DNA from: Sulfitobacter sp. D7
GTDB lineage: Bacteria > Pseudomonadota > Alphaproteobacteria > Rhodobacterales > Rhodobacteraceae
NCBI RefSeq assembly: GCF_003611275.1
Contig: NZ_CP020694.1
Coordinates: forward strand, 2,728,001-2,792,000
Length of the DNA stretch: 64,000 nucleotides
Reading direction: 5' to 3'
Every line of letters starts with the position of its first letter. Position 1 is the stretch's first letter. Under the pieces are notes generated by a model that did not search any database, was not told the DNA's origin, and saw nothing but the letters and a program-made list of their open reading frames with translations. This document shows positions 1-8,123 of the stretch, one piece after another. The position numbers and the translations under genes are program-made.

Positions 1-444
1 CGCCGGGCCACCGATGTCGGTCACCAGACCGATGTTGGAAAAGCCGCCTGCGTTGAGCGCGCCCATGACTTCCATGACCTGCGCATAAGACACTTTGCCA
101 TCCGCGCGCAAAAACACCCGGTCGCTGGCCCGTTCAGAGGCAATCGCCCGCAGCTTGGTAATCAGTTGGTCGCGGGGTGTGTCGGTGGTTTGGATTTGCA
201 CGGCCCCCTCGGCGGTGAGCGTAACGGTCAGCGGCTCTTCCTGCTCGGATGGCAGGGCCGTGGCGGCGGTCTTGGGCAATTCCACCGGCACGCCCACAGT
301 CAGCAGCGGAGCCGCGACCATGAAGATGATCAAGAGCACCAGCATCACATCGACGAAAGGCGTGACGTTGATCTCGGCCATCGGTTGCGCGCGTCCGCGA
401 CGCCGCCCCTTGCCGCCTTGTTTTTTCATGACACCTGCGCCCAT
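1..444 (-). CDS. tolR: TolR, ExbD/TolR family proton-channel subunit (3' end cut by window)
   Basis: Inner-membrane subunit of the Tol-Pal machine, which works with TolQ to use the proton gradient for outer-membrane invagination at division. The 148 visible codons show a basic cytoplasmic start (KKQGGKGRRRGR), then AEINVTPFVDVMLVLLIIFM, the family's single membrane segment with its conserved proton-pathway Asp, then the start of the periplasmic domain. The C-terminus lies beyond base 1. The start is 3 bases after the tolQ stop, so the two are translationally linked. A later Met six codons in (429) is a possible alternative start. Seen: motif and position. Family function is established knowledge. 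The tolA, tolB and pal genes would be expected beyond the left edge. Confidence 0.93.
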   Translation of the reverse strand, partial: MGAGVMKKQGGKGRRRGRAQPMAEINVTPFVDVMLVLLIIFMVAAPLLTVGVPVELPKTAATALPSEQEEPLTVTLTAEGAVQIQTTDTPRDQLITKLRAIASERASDRVFLRADGKVSYAQVMEVMGALNAGGFSNIGLVTDIGGPA

Positions 445-447
445 GGC

Positions 448-1143
448 TTAGCTGTCCAACTGGCGGCTGAGGATGGTGGCGAATTCGTCCGAGAAAGCCT
501 CGTAATTGCCAAGGATGCGGTCACTGTCGGCGCTCAGCTTGTTGTAGAACACAACCGCCGGGATCGCGGCGAGGAGGCCGATGCCGGTCGCCAAAAGCGC
601 CTCGGCAATACCGGGGGCGACGACGGCGAGGTTGGTGTTCTGCTGGGCTGCGATCTCGATGAAAGAGTTCATGATGCCGAAAACCGTCCCGAACAGGCCG
701 ACGAAGGGCGCGGTGGACCCGACGGTCGCCAGCACCGGCAGCCCCTTTTGCAGACGCTCTGCCTCTTTGGCGATGGCCACGTCCATGGAGCGGTCGATCC
801 GGGCAGTGGCACCGGGGATCAGCGCGCCATCTTCACGGTGCGAACGGCGCCATTCGGACATGCCAGCGGCGAAGATCTTTTCCGAAGGTCCATCCGGGTC
901 AGCGCCGATGGTGTCAAAGAGCCCGTCGAGCGGCTCGCCCGACCAGAACGCCTGATCGAACTGCGCGGCCTCGGCACGGGCTTTGCGGTACTGGATGGTC
1001 TTTTGAACGATGATCGACCAAGACCAGAAAGAGGCCCCGATCAGCATGATCATTACAAGTTTGACCGTGACTGTCGCCTTCGCGAACAGACCCCACAGGG
1101 AAAAATCCATCCCCTGTGCCAATGCCAGCGTCTCTGCTTCCAT
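448..1143 (-). CDS. tolQ: TolQ, MotA/TolQ/ExbB proton-channel family protein
   Basis: 231-residue inner-membrane protein that forms the proton channel of the Tol-Pal system with TolR. Three hydrophobic segments are visible: near residues 15-38, and a pair around residues 137-190 with the family's STAPFVGLFGTVFGIMNSF stretch and LLATGIGLLAAIPAVVFYN. The length is typical. It lies after ybgC with a 119-base gap, larger than elsewhere in the convoy, so an internal promoter is possible. tolR follows 3 bases downstream. ExbB is the main alternative by sequence, but the ybgC-tolQ-tolR context settles it. Confidence 0.95.
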   Translation of the reverse strand: MEAETLALAQGMDFSLWGLFAKATVTVKLVMIMLIGASFWSWSIIVQKTIQYRKARAEAAQFDQAFWSGEPLDGLFDTIGADPDGPSEKIFAAGMSEWRRSHREDGALIPGATARIDRSMDVAIAKEAERLQKGLPVLATVGSTAPFVGLFGTVFGIMNSFIEIAAQQNTNLAVVAPGIAEALLATGIGLLAAIPAVVFYNKLSADSDRILGNYEAFSDEFATILSRQLDS

Positions 1144-1262
1144 TTAACTATGCTCTTTTACTGCCGCCCCTTTGGGGCATTCTGCCTCTCGGGCCGTATT
1201 TTTCTGGCCTCAATTTGGAGCAAAGCTAACGGACTGCAACCGAGATTGCCAGAATTATGGTA

Positions 1263-1661
1263 TCACGCCGCAGGATCGCCGTCCGACAGGCGGAGTTTCG
1301 CTGGCAAACGGGTGGGTTTACCCGCTGTGGTCATGCAAACGGCGGTGACTTTGGCGCGAAAGATGACCTTGCCATCGCGCAACACGTCTTGGTCGAACAC
1401 CCACCGGACCGGCCCTTCGGCCTGATGGGTGGTCTGCACCTCCAACCGGTCGCCAAAGCGTGCGGCACCCAGATAATCCGCCTCTACCCGCGTCACGACA
1501 AAGACCAGCCCTTCATCGCGCATGGCGCGTTGATCAAGGCCAATCTGTTCGACGATATCCGAGCGCGCCCGTTCGATATAGCGCAGGTAGTTGGCGTAAT
1601 AGACCACGCCCGCCATGTCGGTGTCTTCGTAGAAAATGCGGACTGGAAAGGTATGGCTCAT
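1263..1661 (-). CDS. ybgC: Tol-Pal system-associated acyl-CoA thioesterase YbgC
   Basis: 132-residue hotdog-fold thioesterase. The N-terminal VRIFYEDTDMAGVVYYANYL carries the YbgC/4-hydroxybenzoyl-CoA thioesterase signature with the catalytic Asp (DTDMAGVVYYANY). It hydrolyses acyl-CoA or acyl-ACP and is almost always encoded just before tolQ, although its role in Tol function is unclear. Its ATG overlaps the stop of the upstream 209-residue gene by ATGA (1658-1661), indicating coupled translation. The length is normal for the family. Confidence 0.93.
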   Translation of the reverse strand: MSHTFPVRIFYEDTDMAGVVYYANYLRYIERARSDIVEQIGLDQRAMRDEGLVFVVTRVEADYLGAARFGDRLEVQTTHQAEGPVRWVFDQDVLRDGKVIFRAKVTAVCMTTAGKPTRLPAKLRLSDGDPAA

Positions 1662-2287
1662 GACGGCACCTGCACCCGCGCGGCAAGGCGCAGCGCATGG
1701 CTGGGATCGTTAGCGGCGGATGGCATCACCGGGTCATAGGCCGCGCGGATCACATCGGCGACCTCGGGCCGCAGCACCAGCGCCTCATCGGCCAGCGCCA
1801 GCGGCGACTGCTCGGCAAAGGCGTCCTCGGACCAGAGCAGGATGACCTGCACCGCTTGGCTCAGCGCCAAGACTTGCGCCGACATATCGCGCAAGCTGTC
1901 GTCCATGCGCAGGAAGACAAAGGCCGCCTTGATCGCGCCGTTTTCTTCAAAGCGGAAGAAACGGTACTGATTGGCCCCAGCGGCCTGCAAGCGTTCGACC
2001 TGCCCTGCGAGATCCGGCACCAGCCCGTCCATCCCCGGCACGTCCAAAAGCTCTGCCCAATCGGCGAAGAAGAACATCATCAGATTGCTGCCCAGTTCGG
2101 GATCGGTCTCGACCATGTCGTGTCCGGCGAGCTTGGCAACAGCCTCAAGCGCGCCTTTCACCACTGGCAGCGCCGCCTCTTCGATCCCAAAGGCCACCGG
2201 CGCAATGGGGCGGCCCCAGCGGGCAAAGGCGAACTGCCCATCGCGGCGGGTGAAAAGGGTCTCGATTTGCTCTGCGGTCATTGTCAT
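1658..2287 (-). CDS. Conserved protein of unknown function between ruvB and ybgC
   Basis: 209 residues, soluble, with no signal peptide and no membrane segment. I do not recognise a named domain. The protein is acidic and rich in Ala, Leu and Phe, with a region around residues 65-85 (NLMMFFFADWAELLDVPGMD) and aromatic-rich stretches (ANQYRFFRFEENGAIKAAFVF). It sits in the ruv-tol convoy, 25 bases after ruvB and overlapping ybgC by 4 bases, so it is certainly co-transcribed. The position suggests a conserved Rhodobacterales protein, but no function can be given from the sequence. Confidence 0.85.
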   Translation of the reverse strand: MTMTAEQIETLFTRRDGQFAFARWGRPIAPVAFGIEEAALPVVKGALEAVAKLAGHDMVETDPELGSNLMMFFFADWAELLDVPGMDGLVPDLAGQVERLQAAGANQYRFFRFEENGAIKAAFVFLRMDDSLRDMSAQVLALSQAVQVILLWSEDAFAEQSPLALADEALVLRPEVADVIRAAYDPVMPSAANDPSHALRLAARVQVPS

Positions 2288-2312
2288 CAGTCTTACTTTC
2301 GCTCCGGGGGCG

Positions 2313-3332
2313 TCAGCCGAAAAGGTCGCTCTGCCCTTTGGGCGCGACCATGCCGAGATGGGTCCAAGCCTTGGCCGCCAACATTCTGCCGCGCGGGGTA
2401 CGCTGGATCAGCCCTTGCTGCAACAGGAACGGCTCGATCACCTCCTCCAGCGCATCGCGGCTTTCCGACAGCGCGGCGGAGAGGGTTTCGATCCCCACCG
2501 GGCCGCCCTGATAATTCTCTGCGATCAGTTTGAGGTAACGGCGGTCAGCGCCATCAAGGCCCAGATGATCGACCCCAAGCCGCGTCAGAGCCATGTCGGC
2601 CAAATCGCGGGTCACGCGGCCATCGCCCTCAACCACCGCGAAATCCACCACCCGGCGCAGCAGGCGGCCCGCGATGCGCGGCGTGCCGCGGGCGCGTTTC
2701 GCAATCTCGCGGGCACCGCCTTCGTCGGCGGGCGCGCCCAGTTTGCGGGCATTACGGTCGACGATGATGTAAAGCTCGTCTTCGGTGTAGAATTGCAGCC
2801 GGGTCGGGATGCCGAAACGGTCGCGCAAAGGCGTCGTCAGCAGGCCCATGCGGGTGGTGGCTCCGACCAGCGTGAAGGGCTGTAACTCGATCCGCACGGT
2901 CCGCGCGGCTGGCCCTTCGCCGATCACCAGATCAAGCTCGAAATCCTCCAGCGCGGGATACAGCACTTCTTCCACTGCGGGGTTCAGCCGGTGGATTTCG
3001 TCGATAAACAACACGTCACGCGCTTCGAGGTTGGTCAGGATCGCCGCCAAATCGCCCGCCTTGGCCAACACCGGGCCAGAGGTCATGCGAAAGCCCACGC
3101 CCAACTCCCGCGCCATGATCTGCGCCAGTGTGGTTTTGCCTAGGCCCGGAGGCCCGTGAAACAACGTGTGATCCATCGCCTCGCCGCGCTGGCGGGCGGA
3201 TTGGATGAAGACGGCAAGGTTCGCGCGCGCCTCGGCTTGGCCGACAAATTCCGCCAGCATCTGTGGCCGCAAAGCGCGGTCAAAGTCTTCGGGCATCGGC
3301 TCGGGCCGCACGGTGGGGTCAATGTCGGTCAT
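2313..3332 (-). CDS. ruvB: Holliday junction branch migration ATPase RuvB
   Basis: 339-residue AAA+ motor that drives branch migration on RuvA-bound Holliday junctions. Visible motifs: Walker [11 protein letters not shown] near residue 60, Walker [10 protein letters not shown] near residue 108, sensor 1 LVGATTRMG near residue 153, and the C-terminal winged-helix DNA-binding domain including [15 protein letters not shown] and the end motif TPRGR. The length is standard. It follows ruvA by 46 bases in the ruvC-ruvA-ruvB order. Confidence 0.98.
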   Translation of the reverse strand: MTDIDPTVRPEPMPEDFDRALRPQMLAEFVGQAEARANLAVFIQSARQRGEAMDHTLFHGPPGLGKTTLAQIMARELGVGFRMTSGPVLAKAGDLAAILTNLEARDVLFIDEIHRLNPAVEEVLYPALEDFELDLVIGEGPAARTVRIELQPFTLVGATTRMGLLTTPLRDRFGIPTRLQFYTEDELYIIVDRNARKLGAPADEGGAREIAKRARGTPRIAGRLLRRVVDFAVVEGDGRVTRDLADMALTRLGVDHLGLDGADRRYLKLIAENYQGGPVGIETLSAALSESRDALEEVIEPFLLQQGLIQRTPRGRMLAAKAWTHLGMVAPKGQSDLFG

Positions 3333-3378
3333 AGGGCCTCGTTATGGCGCAGGGCGGAGGGTTCTGCCAGAGGGGGCG

Positions 3379-4056
3379 TCACCCCTTGGGCGCCAACAGC
3401 TTGAGCGCCGCGCGGATCAGCGTCGGCGTGTCCGCCTCTGGCATCTCGCCCGCCGCCTGCGCCACGGCGCCCGCCGCATCACCGGGGCCGTAGCCAAGGT
3501 TGCCAAGCGCCGAAAGCGCCTCGGACTGGGCCGAAGCATTGGGCGCGGCGGCTTTCGGCGCGGGGCGCGGGGTCGCGGCTTCAATCACGGTCTCATCGGC
3601 GGCGGCCTGCGCCTCTCCCAGAGCGTCGGCCACGGTGCCGGTCATCGCCATCACGCCGGGGGCCTTGTCCTTGAGATCAAGCACCACGCGCTGTGCGATT
3701 TTGGGGCCAATGCCCTTGGCGGCCTTTACCGCGTTCCAATCGCCAAGCGCGATTGCGCGGCTCACGCCATCCGGGCCGAGCGTTCCGAGGATTGCCAGCG
3801 ACGCCTTTGCCCCGACCCCCTGAACCGAGGTCAGCAACCGGTGCCATTCCTTTTCCACCAGCGTTTGAAAGCCAAAGAGTTGCATCAGGTCTTCGCGCAC
3901 CACCAGATCGGTATAAAGCGCCACGACTTCGCCCACACCGGGCAGCGCGGCCATGGTCCGGTCAGAGACATAGACGAGGTACCCCACGCCGCGCACGTCG
4001 ATCAGCACATGGTCGGCGGCACGGTAGTCAATGCGGCCCGAGAGTTTGCCGATCAT
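3379..4056 (-). CDS. ruvA: Holliday junction branch migration protein RuvA
   Basis: 225-residue junction-binding subunit. It starts [20 protein letters not shown], the OB-fold domain typical of RuvA, followed by the helix-hairpin-helix region ([18 protein letters not shown] and [19 protein letters not shown]). An Ala-rich flexible linker around residues 130-170 leads to the small C-terminal domain that contacts RuvB. The linker accounts for the slightly longer size than E. coli RuvA. The start overlaps the ruvC stop by 4 bases. Confidence 0.97.
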   Translation of the reverse strand: MIGKLSGRIDYRAADHVLIDVRGVGYLVYVSDRTMAALPGVGEVVALYTDLVVREDLMQLFGFQTLVEKEWHRLLTSVQGVGAKASLAILGTLGPDGVSRAIALGDWNAVKAAKGIGPKIAQRVVLDLKDKAPGVMAMTGTVADALGEAQAAADETVIEAATPRPAPKAAAPNASAQSEALSALGNLGYGPGDAAGAVAQAAGEMPEADTPTLIRAALKLLAPKG

Positions 4057-4559
4057 GCGCTCGCCCTCGCCACCGCTTGCGCGAGGGTGCTGGCCCCGCC
4101 GTGATGCGCGTGACAGATCGCGATGGCCAGCGCATCGGCGGCATCCGGGCCTGCAATCTCGATCCCCGGCATCTGCATCTTCACCATATGCGCCACCTGT
4201 CCCTTATCCGCGTGGCCCACGCCGACCACGGTTTTCTTGACCTTGTTGGGGGCATATTCGCCCACCGTCAAACCAAACTGCGCGGGCACCAGCATCGCGA
4301 TGCCCCGCGCCTGACCCAGCTTCAGGGTCCCGGCCCCGTCTTTGTTCACGAAAGTCTGTTCAACCGCCGCCGCCTGTGGCTGCCACATGGTCAGCACGCG
4401 CGTCAGCTGCCCGTGCAAGGACAAAAGCCGCGCGCCAAGGTCATCGCCTTCGGAATGACAGATGCCATTGGCCACATGGGCGATTCGGCTGCCCGAGACG
4501 TCGATCACGCCCCAGCCCAAATTGCGCAGCCCCGGATCTATGCCGATCACCCGTATCAT
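4053..4559 (-). CDS. ruvC: Crossover junction endodeoxyribonuclease RuvC
   Basis: 168-residue Holliday junction resolvase. The four acidic catalytic positions are visible in context: Asp8 in [14 protein letters not shown], the Glu in [13 protein letters not shown], and the paired Asp residues in [17 protein letters not shown]. It is the first gene of the minus-strand ruv-tol convoy. The promoter should lie in the 353-base gap upstream, shared with the divergent DUF1127 gene. Confidence 0.97.
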   Translation of the reverse strand: MIRVIGIDPGLRNLGWGVIDVSGSRIAHVANGICHSEGDDLGARLLSLHGQLTRVLTMWQPQAAAVEQTFVNKDGAGTLKLGQARGIAMLVPAQFGLTVGEYAPNKVKKTVVGVGHADKGQVAHMVKMQMPGIEIAGPDAADALAIAICHAHHGGASTLAQAVARASA

Positions 4560-4912
4560 CTCTGCCCTCGTTAAAATTGTTGCTTTTTTGGTGCACTAGC
4601 ACGAAACGCGAACATCGCAAAGCCCTGATGCGCGGCGGGCGCTTTACGACATGCATCCTGTCGCTTTTGAACCGCGGTGTCGGATTGCGCCTCTCCATGC
4701 TGCAAAACCGACATCAGTAAGCCGGAAATTTTCCCGTAAAGATAGTGGGTTAGCCGTCATTTCGACCTATGCACAAAACGCAAGGCACGCTGTCGTTTTT
4801 GAGGGATTGCGCGGGGCGCTTTTCAGGCATAATTGCCGAAAATCACGTTTTGCACGGCGCGCTTTCCTCGGCCCCTGCAGACACAACCGACGATCAAACA
4901 AAGGACGGCCCC
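4560..4912. other. Divergent intergenic region between ruvC and the DUF1127 gene
   Basis: 353 bases with no credible gene; the forward ORFs that cross it lack ribosome sites and are read through from noncoding sequence. It must hold the ruvC promoter (minus) and the DUF1127 promoter (plus). The base composition is visibly more A+T-rich than the flanking genes. One weak plus-strand promoter candidate is TTGCGC at 4807 with CATAAT at 4828 (15-base spacer). I see no clear operator palindrome. Confidence 0.6.
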
Positions 4913-5131
4913 ATGGCAGCTTTCGACACCACCCGCACCGCTTACGGCTCCACCCCGGCCGTCACACGTATCCTTGGCTTTTTCGGCGCGTTCTTCGCGG
5001 CGGTCGAAGATTGGCAAGACAGCCGCGCGACCCGCAAGGCGCTGTCGGACCTGACCGATCTTGAATTGCAGGACATCGGCTTGATCCGGGGTGACATTGA
5101 CCTCGTCGCACAGAACCACTTCGTGCGCTAA
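4913..5131 (+). CDS. DUF1127 domain small protein
   Basis: 72 residues starting MAAFDTTRTAYGSTP. The C-terminal half, EDWQDSRATRKALSDLTDLE followed by LQDIGLIRGDI, is the DUF1127 (YjiS-like) signature: an Arg-containing helix followed by a L-x-D-I-G-L motif. Related small proteins act in RNA turnover, phosphate or stress responses in some alphaproteobacteria, but no function can be assigned here. The start at 4913 is chosen because AAGGA lies 8 bases upstream; a longer in-frame reading from 4769 has no such site. It is monocistronic and ends in a strong terminator. Confidence 0.88.
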   Translation: MAAFDTTRTAYGSTPAVTRILGFFGAFFAAVEDWQDSRATRKALSDLTDLELQDIGLIRGDIDLVAQNHFVR

Positions 5132-5165
5132 GCCTGCGCCCGCCCGCATCGAAACCTACCCAAAG

Positions 5166-5202
5166 AAAAAGCCGCAGCGGAAGGCATCCGCTGCGGCTTT
5201 TT
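5166..5202. terminator. Strong, potentially bidirectional rho-independent terminator
   Basis: AAAAAGCCGCAGCGGA pairs perfectly with TCCGCTGCGGCTTTTT around a 5-base loop (AGGCA). The A-run and T-run at the two ends allow termination in both directions: the DUF1127 gene on the plus strand and the 114-residue gene ending at 5228 on the minus strand. Confidence 0.93.
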
Positions 5203-5227
5203 CATGTCAAAAGTCAGTGGCTTAAGA

Positions 5228-5572
5228 TCACCGCATGATCGGGCCGGTCAGCCCGGCTACTGTCTTGGTCAGCGGGTCGATGGCCATCATCTTGGCGCCG
5301 ATCTGCTCTAAGTTTGAACCATTGGCCAGCCGCGACAGGCGTTCATTATAAGTCACCGGGCCGATCGCGGCGAGGGTGAAGGCTTTGAAGCCGAAAAATA
5401 CCAGAACGATCAGGAAAAACCCCATCATCGGGAAACCCCGACGGGCACGTTTCGGCAAGACGGAGATCAACCCGTCGCGCCCGACGCGGGTGACATATCC
5501 CCGTTCCATCTTCCGATGCTTGCGCCCCAGAAGTTCGATCCGTTTCGCGAATTGAGCGTGTCCTTCAGCCAT
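5228..5572 (-). CDS. Single-pass membrane protein of unknown function
   Basis: 114 residues. The cytoplasmic N-terminal half is strongly basic (KRIELLGRKHRKMERGY, KRARRG), followed by one hydrophobic segment at about residues 47-70 (FPMMGFFLIVLVFFGFKAF) and a short polar tail. The start at 5572 is preferred over the upstream ATG at 5665 because ACGGAGG lies just ahead of it. No named family is recognised. It precedes nothing in operon, being bounded by the terminator at 5166-5202 and by prmA, which is 110 bases away. Confidence 0.8.
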   Translation of the reverse strand: MAEGHAQFAKRIELLGRKHRKMERGYVTRVGRDGLISVLPKRARRGFPMMGFFLIVLVFFGFKAFTLAAIGPVTYNERLSRLANGSNLEQIGAKMMAIDPLTKTVAGLTGPIMR

Positions 5573-5682
5573 CACAGCCTCCGTAGCAATCCGGCCCCCA
5601 CCGTTTGCTGCCAATTTGAATAAAGGCAAATTGTGGCAACAAAGCGGCAAAAGGGCCAAATGCAACGAAAATGAGGCGCGAA

Positions 5683-6555
5683 TTATGCGTTAGTTTGCAG
5701 CGTTAGTGTCGTCCAGTCACCAATGCTCTCACGGTGCACCAGTTTGATGCCGGATCGTGCATAAACCTCGATCACCTCGTCGGCCTGCTCGTTCAGAAGG
5801 CCCGAGAGAATCGCATAGCCCGCAGGTTGCAGCGCCCCGGCCATATCCGGGGCCAAGGCGACCAGCGGCCCTTTGAGGATATTGGCAAAGACCAGATCAA
5901 AGGGGGCTGCTTCGGCCAATTGGGGATGATCAAAGCCTGCGGCCTCGACACAGGCCACACGGCCCGACAGGTTGTTGGCATCGACATTCGCCTGCGCCAC
6001 TTCGACCGCGACCTCATCGATGTCACTGGCCAATACCGGCTCGGGCCAGATGCGCGCGGCGGCCATGGCCAGCACGGCGGTGCCGCAGCCGATGTCGGCC
6101 ACGTTCTTGCCGTGGAACCCCTCGCCCGCCAGACGGTCCAGCGCGCGCAGGCAGCCCAGTGTCGTGCCGTGGTGCCCGGTGCCAAAGGCCATGGCGGCCT
6201 CGATCAGCAGCGGCTCGCAGTCTTCGGGCACCTTGTCGGCGTCATGGCTTCCGTAGACGAAAAAGCGGCCCGCCTCGACGGGGGCCAGCTCGCGGCGCAC
6301 ATGGGCGACCCAGTCGGTTTCGGGCAGTTCAGAGACGGTGAAATCCTTCGCGCCCATCGCCTTGGCCAGCACCGCCAGCGCGGCCGTATCGGGTGCTTCT
6401 TCGAAATAACCGCCGACTTCCCACAGGCCCGATCCGTCTTCGACCTCAAACACGCCAACGCCGGTGGGCTCGGGAATCAGCCGCTCCATCGCCTCGCCCA
6501 AGGCATAGGCGGGGTCGCGGCCCGTGAGGGTAGTGAGGGCGGTGAAAGTGGGCAT
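5683..6555 (-). CDS. prmA: Ribosomal protein L11 methyltransferase PrmA
   Basis: 290-residue SAM-dependent methyltransferase that trimethylates ribosomal protein L11. Visible: the N-terminal substrate-recognition domain, the linker motif AFGTGHHGTTLGCLRALD, the SAM-binding motif I VADIGCGTAVLAMAAARIW near residue 155, DIDEVAVEVAQANVDAN (motif II), and FDLVFANILKGPLVALAPDM with the Asn-x-Leu catalytic motif. The length matches the family. It appears to be a single gene. Confidence 0.95.
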   Translation of the reverse strand: MPTFTALTTLTGRDPAYALGEAMERLIPEPTGVGVFEVEDGSGLWEVGGYFEEAPDTAALAVLAKAMGAKDFTVSELPETDWVAHVRRELAPVEAGRFFVYGSHDADKVPEDCEPLLIEAAMAFGTGHHGTTLGCLRALDRLAGEGFHGKNVADIGCGTAVLAMAAARIWPEPVLASDIDEVAVEVAQANVDANNLSGRVACVEAAGFDHPQLAEAAPFDLVFANILKGPLVALAPDMAGALQPAGYAILSGLLNEQADEVIEVYARSGIKLVHRESIGDWTTLTLQTNA

Positions 6556-6637
6556 GGCGCGGTCCTTTGCTGCGGTGCGGTTGTGCTTCGCCTAGGGCCG
6601 CGCGCGTGTCGGGTCAAGCCATGCTGGGTTTCGCGGC

Positions 6638-7870
6638 CTATTCGGCGGCCTGCGGCACAGCAGTTTGAAAGATCGTCTCATGCCCCGGTGCCGGGTGGCG
6701 CGGGATCAACAGTGACAGCATCAGCGACACTGCCGCCATCCCCGCGGCAAGGAAGAACACCGCCGCAGGCGAGACGAGCCAAAGCAGGCCGAGCCCGACT
6801 GGTAGGAACACCGCCGCGATGTGGTTGATGGTAAAGGCCACCGCCGCCGTGGGTGCAATATCTGCGGGATCGGCTATCTTTTGAAAATAGGTCTTCAGCG
6901 CCAGTGCGAGGGCAAAGAACATGTGATCCAGCACATAAAGCGTCGCCGCGATCACCACGCCCCAGCCGAGGTAATAGACACCGCCGTAAGCGAGAAAGAC
7001 AAGGATCAGCCCGACATATTCGACCGTGAGCGTCCGGCGTTCGCCAAAATGGCCGACCGCGCGCCCCATCAGCGGAGCAAAGATCATATTGGCCACGAGG
7101 TTAATGAGATAGAGCATGGTGATCTCATGCACTTCAAAACCGAAGCGTTCGACCATCATAAAGCCCGCGAAGACCACGAAAATCTGCCGCCGTGCGCCCG
7201 ACATGAATTGCAGCGCATAATAGAGCCAGTAGCGCTTGCGCAGGATCATCTTTTTGTTCTGCACCGTGGGCGCTTCGAACTGTGGATAGGCCAGCATGGC
7301 GATGATGGCCACGGCAACGGTGACGCCGCCGCCGATCATGTAAACGATGCTGTAGCTGAGGTTCAGCGTTTCCCACAGCGCCATGATCGCCAGATAGGCC
7401 ACCAGCGTCGCCAGCGATCCAGCCGCCATAAGCCAGCCGATCATGCGCGGCGCGTCTTCGATCTTAAGCCATTGAAGTTGCAGCGATTGATTCACCGTCT
7501 CGTAGTAATGGAACCCGATCGAGCTGAGCATGGTGATCGTCAGGATACCGCCCATTGAGGGGAAATAAGCCGTGATGGCCGTCGCCGCGCCGAGCAGCGC
7601 GAGCGAGATCAGCCCCAGCACCTGTTCGCGGACAAAGAGCAAGATCGCGATGACCCCGATGGCCAGAAAGCCGGGAATTTCGCGCACCGTGTGCAGCAGG
7701 CCGATGTCGGACCCGTCGAAGTCTGCCACCTCGATGACGAAGTTATTCAGCAGCGCCGACCATGTGTTGAAGGCGATGGGCATGGCCAGCGCCATGAGGA
7801 ACAGCAGAGCCACGGGGCGGCGCCAGAACGGCAGGCCCTTGGCCTCTTCGAGGGTGATGAAACGGGTCAT
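6638..7870 (-). CDS. Major facilitator superfamily transporter, substrate unknown
   Basis: 410-residue polytopic inner-membrane protein with about 12 hydrophobic segments (for example LLFLMALAMPIAFNTW, GFLAIGVIAILLF, LINLVANMIFAPLMGRAVG, AAVFFLAAGMAAVSLMLSLL). An MFS-type loop motif, GRAVGHFGERRTL, is visible in the second half near residue 280. No substrate-specific feature is recognised, and the neighbours prmA and priA give no clue. It could be an uptake or an efflux carrier. Confidence 0.85.
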   Translation of the reverse strand: MTRFITLEEAKGLPFWRRPVALLFLMALAMPIAFNTWSALLNNFVIEVADFDGSDIGLLHTVREIPGFLAIGVIAILLFVREQVLGLISLALLGAATAITAYFPSMGGILTITMLSSIGFHYYETVNQSLQLQWLKIEDAPRMIGWLMAAGSLATLVAYLAIMALWETLNLSYSIVYMIGGGVTVAVAIIAMLAYPQFEAPTVQNKKMILRKRYWLYYALQFMSGARRQIFVVFAGFMMVERFGFEVHEITMLYLINLVANMIFAPLMGRAVGHFGERRTLTVEYVGLILVFLAYGGVYYLGWGVVIAATLYVLDHMFFALALALKTYFQKIADPADIAPTAAVAFTINHIAAVFLPVGLGLLWLVSPAAVFFLAAGMAAVSLMLSLLIPRHPAPGHETIFQTAVPQAAE

Positions 7871-8023
7871 GCGGATTTATTACGCCGGGGTTCTGGGAAT
7901 GGCGAGAGAAAAGGCAAACGCTGAGCCGGGCAGTGCCAGACCGGGGGCTGGCGCATATAATTTCTCAGCTGGGCACTTTATGGCTGCAACGCATGTGACA
8001 CATACGCAAGCCGCCACTCCAGT

Positions 8024-8057
8024 TGCAAAAGCGCCAGACCATGGGACGGTCTGGCGC
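8024..8057 (-). terminator. Rho-independent terminator of priA
   Basis: On the minus strand GCGCCAGACC, loop GTCCCAT, GGTCTGGCGC form a perfect 10-bp stem followed by TTTTGCAA. It lies 66 bases past the priA stop. The rest of 7871-8123 shows no gene. Confidence 0.88.
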
Positions 8058-8123
8058 TGCCCGGCGGCCTTACGGCCTTGGTTCCGGGCTGTTGTGCCCA
8101 TTGGGACGTTACGCCAGCCAGCC

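Noticed and set aside
166..1425. 419-residue plus-strand reading over tolQ/tolR
   Set aside because: Antisense to the Tol genes and ybgC; high in Gly/Arg/His and without a ribosome site.
4769..4912. 120-residue version of the DUF1127 gene
   Set aside because: The start at 4913 has a proper ribosome site and family-like N-terminus; the 48-residue extension does not.
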